64,000 nt of DNA, from NCBI RefSeq assembly GCF_021655615.1, contig NZ_AP025245.1, positions 868,001 through 932,000 of the forward strand. Direction: 5' to 3'. The translations under genes were made by a program, and so were the position numbers. Below are positions 47,497-58,296 of this stretch, piece by piece (position 1 is the first letter of the stretch; each line of letters starts with the position of its first letter). Source of the DNA: Acidianus sp. HS-5. Lineage in GTDB: Archaea > Thermoproteota > Thermoprotei_A > Sulfolobales > Sulfolobaceae. The notes beneath the pieces are model-generated. The model did not search any database, was not told the DNA's origin, and worked only from the letters and a program-made list of their open reading frames with translations.

Positions 47497-49335
47497 ATGG
47501 CGCTTAAGCTTAAAAGGGGCAATAAGAACGAAATTAAACTTTCTAAGCAATATCAGTTGCCAATCTATGCATCACTTATAAAATTAAGAATAGTTAAGTC
47601 CATGGCAAAATCCTATGAGCAAAAATTATTAATTTCAGGAAGTAGCGAAGACCCACAATTATTTGCGGCAAAAATCTTCTTCTATTTACTTTTATCTTCT
47701 ATACTAACCGTAATTTTAATGGGATTCGGATTATTTATTCTTGTTAAATTTTATCTACCATTCCATTTGACGAAATATCTAGCACTATCATTTATGATGA
47801 TAATTTTCGGTATCATAATTCCTCCAGTTACATATCTGGCTAACGTAGCTACTATTTCACAAAAAATAGAATCAAGAAGAATAGGAGTAGATGCGGAGCT
47901 TTCCGCTTTTACATCAGTTTTTTCAATATTTTTAAGGTCAGGTTTAACTCCAAGATTGATGTTTGATAAGCTTTCATCTTCAACAGCTTTCCACTATATA
48001 AATGGCGTAACTCTGTATGTAAGTAAAAGAATTAGATATCTAGGAGAAAGCGTGGAAGATGCCATGTATCACGCATCCCAAATATCTCCGTCAAAGCTTT
48101 TGAAAGATTTCTTTTTAGCATATATAACTGCTGTAAGAACAGGGGCTCCAGTAATTAATACAATTGAAGCAAAAGCAAAGGATATTTTAGATCAGCTTCA
48201 ACTAAGAGCTGCATTAGCAGCAGATAGATTATCTGGACTTGCAGAATCTTATGTTATCTGGCTGTCTTCTGGCTACATAATGTTCTTCTTAATGATGGTT
48301 TTAGAGGCTATTTTCCCAGTAGGTGGAACATCTATGATCCCAGTATTAGGAGCGGTTGCAGTTATTCTACTTCCTTTAGTTAACATAGTATTTATATACG
48401 GAGTTGAACAAACACAATTAAGATTTCCAGAAAAGAAACTAAATTATAACCTGTTCTTAATATTTCTTGGCATAGGACTTGCCGTAATGTTCGTTTTATT
48501 AATCTTAGAAAAACAATTATTTTACTTCTTTACATTATCTGGTGAGACAGCCAATATTACTCCAACTGTAATAGATATTACAATAGGATTATTAATAGCC
48601 TCTATACCTCCTGCCGTTATTTTAACGAAAGATCTAAAAGCGGGGACCGGTTACGATCCTTACGTCGTTAGCTTCATGAGAGCGGTAGCCGAGGGCTTAA
48701 GAGCGGGCTTACCCCCTGAGACTATCATTAAGAACATTAAAGATTCTAAGGAAATGGGGAAATTTGGGAAAATTTTGAATGAAATTTACGCTTACATTAC
48801 TTTAGGTTATCCACTAAAGGATGCTTTTAGAAAAGGTGCAGATAGAATAATGGATTTCACTTCCAAGATATCATTAGTTTCACTAGCAGATATGATGGAA
48901 ATCGGAAGTATGACTCCAGATACTGTAGAAAGTATAGCAAGACAAATAGAATCTCAAATAAAGATTAAGAGAGATTATGAAAGCAAAGTAAAGATTCTGT
49001 TAGTTACTCCGTATATGGGAGTTATATTATCCCTTATAGCTTCAGTACTTTTAGGCTCAGCAATTCTAAGCCTTTTAGTGGGTCAAAAAATTACTTATGC
49101 CGTAGGGCCATTAATTGAAGCTTCAGTACTACTACCTAGAGCAATATACATAACTGCAATTTCAAGCTTATTTAACTCCTTTATGGCAGGCTTATTAGTA
49201 GGAAAACTTGGTACTGGAAAAATTGCTACTGGATTAGTACACTCTGCGATATTAGTTATAATAACTGCAGCAATGCTATTAATATTGCTACATGTACACT
49301 TAGCATTCTATAGCCCTTCATCTACCACTATATAA
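47497..49335 (+). CDS. Type II/IV secretion-system F-type membrane protein
   Basis: 612 residues with two T2SF domains, each followed by membrane helices (first domain about 130-290, including RIGVDAELSAFTSVFSIFLR; second about 380-530, including SFMRAVAEGLRAGLPPETII). About nine transmembrane segments. Homologous to ArlJ/GspF-type platform proteins of archaeal pili. It is followed by the matching ATPase 35 bases on. No prepilin or peptidase gene lies near. Confidence 0.85.
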   Translation: MALKLKRGNKNEIKLSKQYQLPIYASLIKLRIVKSMAKSYEQKLLISGSSEDPQLFAAKIFFYLLLSSILTVILMGFGLFILVKFYLPFHLTKYLALSFMMIIFGIIIPPVTYLANVATISQKIESRRIGVDAELSAFTSVFSIFLRSGLTPRLMFDKLSSSTAFHYINGVTLYVSKRIRYLGESVEDAMYHASQISPSKLLKDFFLAYITAVRTGAPVINTIEAKAKDILDQLQLRAALAADRLSGLAESYVIWLSSGYIMFFLMMVLEAIFPVGGTSMIPVLGAVAVILLPLVNIVFIYGVEQTQLRFPEKKLNYNLFLIFLGIGLAVMFVLLILEKQLFYFFTLSGETANITPTVIDITIGLLIASIPPAVILTKDLKAGTGYDPYVVSFMRAVAEGLRAGLPPETIIKNIKDSKEMGKFGKILNEIYAYITLGYPLKDAFRKGADRIMDFTSKISLVSLADMMEIGSMTPDTVESIARQIESQIKIKRDYESKVKILLVTPYMGVILSLIASVLLGSAILSLLVGQKITYAVGPLIEASVLLPRAIYITAISSLFNSFMAGLLVGKLGTGKIATGLVHSAILVIITAAMLLILLHVHLAFYSPSSTTI

Positions 49336-49370
49336 AAGTTTAAATATGGAAAATACAATATGTTTTTTTA

Positions 49371-51092
49371 ATGAAGTTCACTTTTCCCAAATTAACTTTG
49401 AAGAATGGCCAAAATAAAATTACTACAGTGCAACAAGCAAATCTACCTTCACCTCTAATGCCTATTTCTGCCCAACCGGAAGAGTTAACGGAAATCATAT
49501 CAGATTATGAAATAAATTTACTTAACCTTATACCTAGTGATATAAAAAAGACGATAAACGATGCAAGTATTGAACTTAGTATTGCTAATCCTCATGTGTT
49601 CATAACATACGATCAAGAAAAGGGAATATACAAATACATACTTTTAGAACCTCCAATGGATTATCCTGCGTTTGATATTTATACATTTTTAATTTCAGAA
49701 ATAGAGAGAAAATTGATAGAAGAATCTTCTACTGTAGACCTTGGCGGAATACTGTTAGCTGCAGCATCAAAAAGGCCAGATTTGAAGATAATACAAGGAG
49801 AAAGAGCGGGTTTAAAATTACTTAATACTAGAGCAAAGGTTGCTTTATATTACTTGCTTAGAAATATGTTCGGTTATAATGTTTTAACTCCACTTTTGGG
49901 CGACTTCAGGATAGAAGATATTTCTTGTAGCGGGTTAGATTTTCCGATTTTCGTTTATCATAGAGAATTTGAATACATTCCAACCAATATAACCTTCCAA
50001 GATAAAATGAAAGTATTGGACATGGAAATTAGTGGAAAAGAGTTACTAGATGAAATGGTATTAAGATTAATCTCATTGTCAGGAAAGACTATATCAATAG
50101 CAGATCCAATCTCAGATGGTATTTTACCCAAAGGGGATAGAATTGCCGCAACGTTTAGATCTGAAGTTAGTGCTAGAGGTTCTTCATTTGTAATAAGAAG
50201 ATTCAGTGAGAAGCCTATCACAATTCTTGATCTAATAAATTCTGGAGTAATTTCTCCAGATGTTGCCGCATATTTATGGTACGCAATAGATATGAGAATG
50301 TCTTTCATGGTAATAGGAGTTACTGGAGCTGGAAAGACTACGATGCTAACTTCTATATTAAATTTAGCTAAAGATTCAATGAAAATTGTATCAATTGAAG
50401 ATATTCCAGAAATTAGATTAGCTCAAGATAATTGGGTACAATTATATGCTAGAGCGTCTTATGGAGAAAGCGGAAAAGAAATTTCACTAATGGACTTATT
50501 GAAGTTGTCACTAAGGTATAGACCAGACATTATAGTAGTAGGCGAAATTAGAGGAGCCGAAGCTTATGTATTATTCCAGGCTTTATCTACAGGACACGGA
50601 GGTGCAACGACGTTCCACGCTTATGATACAGATTCTGCTATAAAGAGGTTAATGAATGAACCGTTAAATATTCCGCAAGAGTGGATACCAATGATGAATA
50701 TAGTAATTAACGTAAGGAGATTGCCCGTATATGTAGGAGATAAGATAATACTTAAGAGGAGAACAGTAGGCGTCGATGAAATAGTTAGCTGGAATGATTT
50801 TAGAAGAGTAGTAAATTGGGATTCAAAATCTGATACTCATATCATGGATATAGAAAACGCCAAGGTAATGAGAACTAGATTAGAAGAATCTGGTAGAACT
50901 ATACAAGAGTTAAAAGAAGAATTAGAGAGAAGAGCCCTTTACTTAAAAATGCTCGCTTCAGCTAGGGATATAGTACAAGACCCAGAAAGCTACAAGCTTG
51001 TAAAGAAGTATATTATCAAATATAGCATAAGGCCTGAAGAAGCATTAGCAGAAGTTAGTAGATTATCATCAGTTAAGTTACCTGCACAATAA
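49371..51092 (+). CDS. Type II/IV secretion-system E-type ATPase
   Basis: 573 residues. Walker A VIGVTGAGKTTMLTSILN, Asp box IVSIEDIPEIRLAQ, Walker B RYRPDIIVVGEIRGAEAY and His box STGHGGATTFHAYD. The long N-terminus (about 200 residues) is like ArlI/GspE2. It powers pilus or secretion assembly with the F protein. Its last 20 bases overlap the convergent glycosyltransferase. The order F-E is the reverse of the usual E-F. Confidence 0.9.
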   Translation: MKFTFPKLTLKNGQNKITTVQQANLPSPLMPISAQPEELTEIISDYEINLLNLIPSDIKKTINDASIELSIANPHVFITYDQEKGIYKYILLEPPMDYPAFDIYTFLISEIERKLIEESSTVDLGGILLAAASKRPDLKIIQGERAGLKLLNTRAKVALYYLLRNMFGYNVLTPLLGDFRIEDISCSGLDFPIFVYHREFEYIPTNITFQDKMKVLDMEISGKELLDEMVLRLISLSGKTISIADPISDGILPKGDRIAATFRSEVSARGSSFVIRRFSEKPITILDLINSGVISPDVAAYLWYAIDMRMSFMVIGVTGAGKTTMLTSILNLAKDSMKIVSIEDIPEIRLAQDNWVQLYARASYGESGKEISLMDLLKLSLRYRPDIIVVGEIRGAEAYVLFQALSTGHGGATTFHAYDTDSAIKRLMNEPLNIPQEWIPMMNIVINVRRLPVYVGDKIILKRRTVGVDEIVSWNDFRRVVNWDSKSDTHIMDIENAKVMRTRLEESGRTIQELKEELERRALYLKMLASARDIVQDPESYKLVKKYIIKYSIRPEEALAEVSRLSSVKLPAQ

Positions 51093-52379
51093 CTATGCTC
51101 AAGAAAAGAACAAAAAGTATTATAGACTCAAATATTAATCCTTTTGATAACTCTAAAAAAGATATAATAAATAAAATGGTTCCTAGAATTCTCACACAAA
51201 GCGGTAAATTTTCTTCACTCTTTTTCACTTTTGGAGTTACTCTCCAATTAGTCGTAATATGGAAAAGTCCTTGAAGAAATCCTATTAACGAAGACCATAT
51301 TACTACTGAAGAAATCTTATGTAAATTATAAGATCTAATCTTAAAACTTATAGAGTAAAAAGCCACGGAAATTGAATAAATTAATAGTGAAATTAAATAA
51401 AAATAAATTGGAATATAGACTAAGAGCTGTAAAGAAGTGATTAAAATTAAGGAAAATATAAATGAGGAATAAACGCCCCATTGTATTACATATAAAAAGC
51501 CTTCAATTCCGCGTATCCCCTTTTTAAGTAGTAATAATCCTTCTGAAAATAATTCTCCAGAACCATAAGCCCACCGTTTTATTTGGAAATAAAGATCTGT
51601 TAGATTAAATGGGGAAAGAGTATAAACTATTATATCGTTTACAAACTTTACTTTTATCCCAAATAATGCAAGCCTAATCCCCATTTCTAAATCTTCAGTA
51701 ACTGATCCTTCCTTCCAACCTCCTACCTTTTCTAACTCATTTCTCTTTATTGCAAATGCAGAGCCATTTGGAAATATTATAAAATATTTTTTATCTCTAG
51801 CAAGAAATAACGAGCTCATCGAATATTCTGTCATCTGATAATAAGATTTTTCAACATAGTTTTCTTTGTTCCTAACTCTTAATCTCATAGCTATAGCATC
51901 GAATCTGCTTAAATATTGGGAAACCTTAGTAAGGAAATCATCAGTAATCCTTGCTTCCGCATCTAAGAAAACTAAATACTCACCCTGAGCTAGTTTTACT
52001 CCGTAATTTAAAGCACCTGCTTTTCTACCTTTATTTTCACTTCTTCTAATAATTTTTATATTTCTCATAATATAGCTAATATTTGATATTATTTCCTTAA
52101 ATCTCTCTGGAGTATCATCGGATACTATAATGGCTTCATAATTCTCATATTTTATATTTTTCAAGTTTTCTATTAATTCCTTAATAGTATCTACACTTTC
52201 ATTCTTTATAGCTATTATAATTGATATCTTATTATTAGTATCATGCGTTAATTTTATATCGTCTACATCTTTAATTTCTATCTTTATACTCCTAACATAA
52301 TAAACTTGGAGAATTAACCAAGAAGAAGATAATATACTTGAAAAAACTAAAATTAAACCTAAAAAAATCGATAACTGCA

Positions 52380-52380
<1 letters not shown>
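51073..52380 (-). CDS. Membrane glycosyltransferase family 2
   Basis: 435 residues. An N-terminal helix, then the GT-A domain: KISIIIAIKNESVDTIKELI, YLVFLDAEARITDDF (DxD), TEDLEMGIRLALFG (TED) and QIKRWAYGSGEL (QxxRW). Four or more C-terminal helices follow. This motif set is of processive glycan synthases and polyisoprenyl-glycan transferases. It could add sugars for S-layer N-glycans or exopolysaccharide. Start ATG overlaps the pyrophosphatase stop by one base. Confidence 0.87.
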
Positions 52381-52895
<515 letters not shown>

Positions 52896-52910
52896 AAGTA
52901 TGTTAAATAG

Positions 52911-53453
52911 TCATTCTTTAAATGCTTTACTTCTTATAACATTCTCTATAGAGTCCTTTATTAACGAAATAGGATAAGTTGAAATAATGTTTTCTATCTC
53001 TGGTAAATAACTTTCTGCTATTTCCTTGACTTCATAACCTTGTTTCATGTACCTTTCGCTTTGCAAATAAGTTGATAATCTATCTGATATTTTAGCAATT
53101 TTTGATTCTATAGTTTTTTGCTCTTTAAACTCAATAAAAAGATCTTTACCAAAGCCAAACTCATCAAACGCATCTTTTTCCGCATCTCTTTTGTTTATCC
53201 TTTCCGTCGTCCACTTAGGTAAATCTCCTAGAACGCTTTCTCCTGCATCGTGAAATAAAGCTATTACTGCAGCGTGATCTGGATTTATGCTTATACCTTT
53301 ATCACTAAGTTTTCTAGCTAAGTAATACGCTATTATTGCAGCTTCGAAGCTATGAGCTGCTACTGTCTCACCAATAGCAGGAGGAATTCCTTTTTGCATC
53401 CAGCCAGTTCTTACAAGGTTTTTTGATGCATTAATCATTCTTTCTAGATCCAT
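52911..53453 (-). CDS. HD-domain phosphohydrolase (YfbR/HDDC2-like)
   Basis: About 180 residues from ATG 53453 (MDLERMINASKNL), directly after the ThiD-ThiN gene; an upstream start at 53477 would overlap it. Metal-binding residues: AAHSFEAAIIAYYLA (His), VIALFHDAGESVLGDLPKWT (His-Asp) and KISDRLSTYLQ (Asp). The family removes phosphate from deoxynucleoside monophosphates. Co-directional with ppa. Confidence 0.85.
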   Translation of the reverse strand: MDLERMINASKNLVRTGWMQKGIPPAIGETVAAHSFEAAIIAYYLARKLSDKGISINPDHAAVIALFHDAGESVLGDLPKWTTERINKRDAEKDAFDEFGFGKDLFIEFKEQKTIESKIAKISDRLSTYLQSERYMKQGYEVKEIAESYLPEIENIISTYPISLIKDSIENVIRSKAFKE

Positions 53454-53454
53454 G

Positions 53455-54798
53455 TTAAAGACTTCTACATATTGCATTTAAAGATTCTATCATTTCCTCT
53501 ACGGAAGAGGTCCAAAATCTTATCATGGCTTCTTTTCCTTTCATTCCCTTATCAAAGATAACGCTAGGTAATTTGGTCTTTATTCCATATGTCTCCTTTA
53601 TATACTCTATTATCCACTGCATTGTTTTACCTTCTCCGTACTGAGGCTCTAACTCCCTATTTATTTCAATAATTTCATATCCTAAAGATTTCAATATTTT
53701 CAATATTCTCTCATCATATCTAATATTTATAAGTGAATTCCCTACCTTGTAGTTAAGTATTATGGCTAGTAAAAGCCTCGCTGTATGAGTTGGATTACCG
53801 AAAACTGGAGGATAACCAACCATAATCTTTTTATCCCAACGTTTAATTATTCTTCCTCTAAACGTTGCTATGTCATCTAGACTTTCTACATACTGAGGTG
53901 AAATACTGTGAGCAATATTAGATTGAACTTCTGGTATCAATTTCCAGAATTTTTCTTGATTTTCTATGAAATTACCAATTTTTATCATATCTTCAATAAC
54001 TTGATATTTTTGCATTTTTTTCTCACTATATACTAAAGGATCTATAGGACCTATTCCGTGTCCTACTTCCAAGCCATAGTTAATTGCGTTCTGTAAAATT
54101 TCTCTAGCTTCTCTAAATGCATCAACTATACTATACCCTTTTGCAATTTTTCCTGAAATTGCTGAAGAAAAAACGCTTCCAGTACCGTGAGTATTTTTCT
54201 TACTTAATCTAGGATATCCTATTTCATAGAATTCTCTACCATCGAATAAAACATCAATACTGTAGTCCCCTTTCATATGTCCTCCTTTTATAATGACGTA
54301 AGGAACTCCGTAATTCTCATAAAGTTTTTTTGCTGCTTCTTCTGAGTCCTTTATTGTCTCTATTTTAATTCCAGAAAGCATTGAAGCTTCTACTGCATTA
54401 GGTGTAATAATTGTCGATATTTTCAAAATAAGCCTCTTATAATCATCAATATCATTAATTAACTGAGTTCCATCTTTTGCATAAATAACTGTATCTGTAA
54501 CTATTTTATGCCCATAAAGCTCTTCATTTACTACTTTAAATTGCTCTTTATTATAAATCATTCCTATTTTTACAGATTTGATATTAAAATCTTCTTTAAG
54601 AACTTCAATTTGCTTCTTTAGGAAGTCAGCATTAACAACATCTATATCTGAAATTCCTTTAGTATTTTGTGCAGTTATTGCAGTAACTGCCATAACTCCG
54701 TGAATTCCTAACATTTCAAATACTTTTATGTCAGTTTCTGCTCCTGCACCGTTCCCTGTATCAATTCCAGCAATTGTCAAAGCAACATCCTTAATCAT
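53455..54798 (-). CDS. thiD: ThiD-ThiN fusion: HMP(-P) kinase / thiamine-phosphate synthase
   Basis: 447 residues. N-terminal ThiD kinase (about 1-260): AGIDTGNGAGAETDIKVFEM, AVTAITAQNTKGI, NAVEASMLSG and KNTHGTGSVFSSAISGKIA. C-terminal ThiN (about 285-447): EVQSNIAHSISPQYVESLDD, GYPPVFGNPTHTARLLLA and MIRFWTSSVEEM. Together they phosphorylate hydroxymethylpyrimidine twice and join it to thiazole phosphate. Many archaea use ThiN in place of ThiE. It overlaps the MoaD-MoaE gene by eight bases. Confidence 0.92.
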   Translation of the reverse strand: MIKDVALTIAGIDTGNGAGAETDIKVFEMLGIHGVMAVTAITAQNTKGISDIDVVNADFLKKQIEVLKEDFNIKSVKIGMIYNKEQFKVVNEELYGHKIVTDTVIYAKDGTQLINDIDDYKRLILKISTIITPNAVEASMLSGIKIETIKDSEEAAKKLYENYGVPYVIIKGGHMKGDYSIDVLFDGREFYEIGYPRLSKKNTHGTGSVFSSAISGKIAKGYSIVDAFREAREILQNAINYGLEVGHGIGPIDPLVYSEKKMQKYQVIEDMIKIGNFIENQEKFWKLIPEVQSNIAHSISPQYVESLDDIATFRGRIIKRWDKKIMVGYPPVFGNPTHTARLLLAIILNYKVGNSLINIRYDERILKILKSLGYEIIEINRELEPQYGEGKTMQWIIEYIKETYGIKTKLPSVIFDKGMKGKEAMIRFWTSSVEEMIESLNAICRSL

Positions 54799-55480
54799 TT
54801 ACTCTCTTCACCCTAGTATTTCCCGCTACAACCCAGAACTCTCCATCATCTCTTATCTCTAATTTCCAAATACCAGTAGTATTCTTTACAAGCTCTACTG
54901 CTTCTTCTGCTGCTTTTATCGAATCCTTTCTTCCTCTTCCCATACACATTATTAACATGACATCGTCTCCAGGCTTCATGTGCGATATCGCATGAATTAT
55001 GTTAATTTTTACTAAATCGTGATATTTTTTCATAAGTTCATCTTCAATTTCCTTTAATCTTCTTACAGTATAATCTTCATATGTCTCATATCTTAGTTCG
55101 TAAACCTTATGACCATCAACTAAGCCTTTAACAAAACCTAAGTATACTACTAAAGAACCGGCCTCAAGAGGAGCACTTTCTCTGAATTTTTTAATTTCCT
55201 CAAGCAAGTCAAATTTACCTTTAATTAGTTCTCCTCCCGCAGGTGGGGGAAATATTGCTATCTCATCACCGTCGCTAAAAGTACTAGAAATTTTTCCGTT
55301 AACTAAAATCGTAACTTTAACGCCATTTATTCCATTCTTTAAAATTTCCTCCATTTTTTTACCATATTTTTCTGATAAGAATTTTATTATACAATCTATT
55401 GTATCACAATTAAGATCGATTGACTCTTCATCTTTTCCAGTTATATCTTTAATAAATGCAAAATATTTTAGTTTTATCAT
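54791..55480 (-). CDS. MoaD-MoaE fusion, molybdopterin synthase
   Basis: 229 residues. Residues 1-83 are MoaD (ubiquitin-like: YFAFIKDITGKDEESIDLNC, then IAIFPPPAGG). Residues about 90-229 are MoaE (LEAGSLVVYLGFVKGLVDGH, YEDYTVRRLKEIEDEL, ISHMKPGDDVMLI and MGRGRKDSIKAAEEAVE). MoaD normally works through a free C-terminal Gly-Gly thiocarboxylate. Here the Gly-Gly is internal (PPPAGG then ELIKGK), so cleavage or a different sulfur route is needed. With moeA at 34 kb it serves molybdenum/tungsten cofactor synthesis. Confidence 0.92.
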   Translation of the reverse strand: MIKLKYFAFIKDITGKDEESIDLNCDTIDCIIKFLSEKYGKKMEEILKNGINGVKVTILVNGKISSTFSDGDEIAIFPPPAGGELIKGKFDLLEEIKKFRESAPLEAGSLVVYLGFVKGLVDGHKVYELRYETYEDYTVRRLKEIEDELMKKYHDLVKINIIHAISHMKPGDDVMLIMCMGRGRKDSIKAAEEAVELVKNTTGIWKLEIRDDGEFWVVAGNTRVKRVND

Positions 55481-55524
55481 TTTTAATTACCCCTCTTACA
55501 TTCATATTCTTCCCAAAATTATAA

Positions 55525-55989
55525 ATGTCGTTAAGAGAAGAAGATAAATGGCCAGGAAAATTTGAAATAAGTGATAACGATATTAAGGAAGTTGAGGATT
55601 TAATGCTAAAAATAATAAATGGTGATTATTATGAAGTTCATAGTAATAACGATAATACACACACAACAAATTACAAAGAACGATTTAACAATAAATCTAT
55701 ATCCGACGAAATTCTAGATAAAGGTTACATTATAGCTAACGATAAAAACATTTCAATTAATACCCACCCTAACCTGGTAAAGATTCCTTTTGATAATGAA
55801 AGATGTATAGTTACATTTAAAGATACCATTGAGTTATTATTATCGTCCTTTTCCATATATAAAGAAGAAAATATAGAAGATAAGCTTCCCAAAAGATTAT
55901 TACCGCTATTTATACTTCTGAAAAGATATGGATTAATATATTTTGACTGGAAAGAACGAAAATATAAACTGACCGCTAGCTATAAATAA
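55525..55989 (+). CDS. Hypothetical protein
   Basis: 154 residues, acidic, with an Asn/Thr-rich middle (HSNNDNTHTTNYKERFNN) likely disordered, and a C-terminal helical section (PKRLLPLFILLKRYGLIYFD) resembling a winged-helix half. No family recognised. Divergent from MoaD-MoaE with a 44-base spacer; its 3' end overlaps the convergent oxidoreductase by 14 bases. Confidence 0.5.
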   Translation: MSLREEDKWPGKFEISDNDIKEVEDLMLKIINGDYYEVHSNNDNTHTTNYKERFNNKSISDEILDKGYIIANDKNISINTHPNLVKIPFDNERCIVTFKDTIELLLSSFSIYKEENIEDKLPKRLLPLFILLKRYGLIYFDWKERKYKLTASYK

Positions 55990-58246
55990 CTTCTTGTATT
56001 ACGTCTTCTAATACTCTATCTATGATAACTTTCTTTATAACTTCCTCCAAAGCTTTTTTATAGTCACTTGTTTCTATAACTTTTCTAGCTTCATATTCCA
56101 GTTTTGTAGAGTTAGAAATTTTCGTAATCAAATCATTTACAAAGTCAGTAAAATTATATGAATTAATTATATCTAAAACCTTTCCGATTTTATCTTCGAG
56201 TAACAGTCTGTTATTAGATAATTCCTTCAGTGAGTTTACAAGATCCTTATTTTCAGATAAGGAAGAAATCAAGTTAGCAGAAAACTTTTTCCTAATTATA
56301 GGAATTATAAGAAGTACAAAATAGTTCTTACCTCCCATGATCCAGTTTATTGTCTTATCTGCTATATCATCAACGGAATCTAACGTGCTATTCTTTAAAG
56401 ATGAGATGACATAATCTGCAAATAATTGGTCAGAAAAATCAATTGTAATCTTACCTTCTATAGCTACATCTTTTCCTTTATTAAAGAGTGAATATACAGA
56501 TTGTGTAGAGAACTTCCATGTGGAGAACGGACAAATTGTTACTATATTCTTTTTAAATATAGGTAATTGAGTACCTTTATATGATGTAAATAGTAAACCT
56601 GCACAATCATGTTCTTCCCCTTCTAAGCCTAATTTTTTGGCCCAACAACCTAGATAAACCTTATCCTTTACGTATGGTTTAACAACTTCGTATGCTAAAA
56701 TCCCTTTATCGCCAGATAGAGAATTATAAACATATAAACCTTCTGGGCAGAGGAAATATACCTTTTGTGCACCTAATCTATTTTTTATATCAATAATTTT
56801 AGAAACGTCGGTTTTAGCCCCTTCCACATCGCCTGTAATATATTTATCAAATCCACAGCACATGTTATCAATGATCTTGACCCTTGGAGAAAAGTCCTTC
56901 AATTCTCCTCCTTTTTCTAAAAGGAAATTCATAAAACCTTCTACTCCTAATGGATCGTATTTAGCCGCACACCCTACAAATAAAAGGTATATTGGATAAT
57001 TTCTGTATTTGGAGTCAAGTTGACCTTCTACTTCCCTTAATCTATTTGGAACAGAACCAGTTTGTATGGAAACTTTATCCTTATTTTTACTTAACTGAGG
57101 TAAAACTTCAGTTAGCTCAGAAATCTTAATTCCTACGGGGCATGAATCTTCGTCATTTTTACATCCAAAGCAATACTCAAAATCCGAAATTCCAGTTAAT
57201 AGCCTATTTATTTTACCTACTGGCGAAAAATTAATATTCCTTGTTGTATTGTAAGCTAAGCACTTATCTATACATAATCCGCAATTAATGCACTGTATGG
57301 CATCTAAATATTGTGCCTTAATTTTTTCAAAATTTTTTGGAATTTTTATTTCTTTTTTATATTTTGATAAAATAAACTTGTGAATTTCCTTGTATTCTTG
57401 TAATGAAGGAAAAGGATAAACAGAGGAACTCTTCTTTAAGAATTCCAATAATTTATCTAAATTATCTCTCTTTACGCTACCACATATTACATAAAATCTT
57501 GAAGGGGAATTGTAATTTATCACATATCCTAACTGGCTTTCAATAGGGGCTTGCGTTAATACAGAGTATTCTGATGACCTTAGACAAACTGGAATATAAT
57601 CTCTTTTTAGTATGGACTTTATACGATCGTGTATATCATTAATTAATTTGTCCAAAGATACTACTTTTCCTTTACCTACTATATGAGAGTAAAATGACGG
57701 AACATAGTACTTAACAGCATTTTCGTTAGGAAAAACTAAAGCTGACCACGCGTAAGGAGTTTCTTGATCTAACTCCATTACCTCAGGATAATTAACTAAG
57801 CCCACTATAGCCGTATCTTTGTCTTTCAATTCATAGACTGGAATTTTATATTTTACAAAACCGTATTTATAACTACCAAAGCCCGACCCATTAGTAGATA
57901 TGAACCCTCCAATAGTGCCCTTCAAATAAAGAGGAAATATTGCAGGGAATAAATTTTCAGATTTCAACTTATTAATTAATTCCTCAAAGGTTAGACCAGC
58001 AGGAACTTCTGCATAGGTCATTCCATATTTCCTACTTGTTATCTTATAAAAGGATCCATCAGACAACAAAGTTGCAGCTTTTACAGGTTTAGGATTTAAG
58101 TAGTTTAAGATCTCTCCAGACATAGAAGTTAAACTACCAATAACAATCTCCTTTTCTTCATTAACCATATATTTTTTCAGTGAAGAGATATCAAATGTAA
58201 TAATTGCTCGGCTAAATATTGATGAGTCTAATAGCATTTTTGTCAT
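55976..58246 (-). CDS. Fused FAD-linked oxidase / Fe-S / CCG-domain oxidoreductase
   Basis: 756 residues. Order: FAD-binding type 4 domain (PAGLTFEELINKLKSENLFP, TIGGFISTNGSGFGSYKYGF, about 1-240), two Fe-S motifs (CINCGLCIDKCLAY and CFGCKNDEDSCPVG, about 330-380), a CCG-like domain (LLFVGCAAKYDPLG, MCCGFDKYITGD), and a helical C-terminus of about 160 residues with no known match. The set is GlcD plus GlcF in one chain, as in lactate or glycolate dehydrogenases. The second CCG copy is degenerate (YLGCWAKKLG). Divergent from pantoate kinase. Confidence 0.82.
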   Translation of the reverse strand: MTKMLLDSSIFSRAIITFDISSLKKYMVNEEKEIVIGSLTSMSGEILNYLNPKPVKAATLLSDGSFYKITSRKYGMTYAEVPAGLTFEELINKLKSENLFPAIFPLYLKGTIGGFISTNGSGFGSYKYGFVKYKIPVYELKDKDTAIVGLVNYPEVMELDQETPYAWSALVFPNENAVKYYVPSFYSHIVGKGKVVSLDKLINDIHDRIKSILKRDYIPVCLRSSEYSVLTQAPIESQLGYVINYNSPSRFYVICGSVKRDNLDKLLEFLKKSSSVYPFPSLQEYKEIHKFILSKYKKEIKIPKNFEKIKAQYLDAIQCINCGLCIDKCLAYNTTRNINFSPVGKINRLLTGISDFEYCFGCKNDEDSCPVGIKISELTEVLPQLSKNKDKVSIQTGSVPNRLREVEGQLDSKYRNYPIYLLFVGCAAKYDPLGVEGFMNFLLEKGGELKDFSPRVKIIDNMCCGFDKYITGDVEGAKTDVSKIIDIKNRLGAQKVYFLCPEGLYVYNSLSGDKGILAYEVVKPYVKDKVYLGCWAKKLGLEGEEHDCAGLLFTSYKGTQLPIFKKNIVTICPFSTWKFSTQSVYSLFNKGKDVAIEGKITIDFSDQLFADYVISSLKNSTLDSVDDIADKTINWIMGGKNYFVLLIIPIIRKKFSANLISSLSENKDLVNSLKELSNNRLLLEDKIGKVLDIINSYNFTDFVNDLITKISNSTKLEYEARKVIETSDYKKALEEVIKKVIIDRVLEDVIQEVIYS

Positions 58247-58296
58247 CTCTATTTAATAATCAAAGATATATATTACTTATTGCAAAAAAGCTCAAT

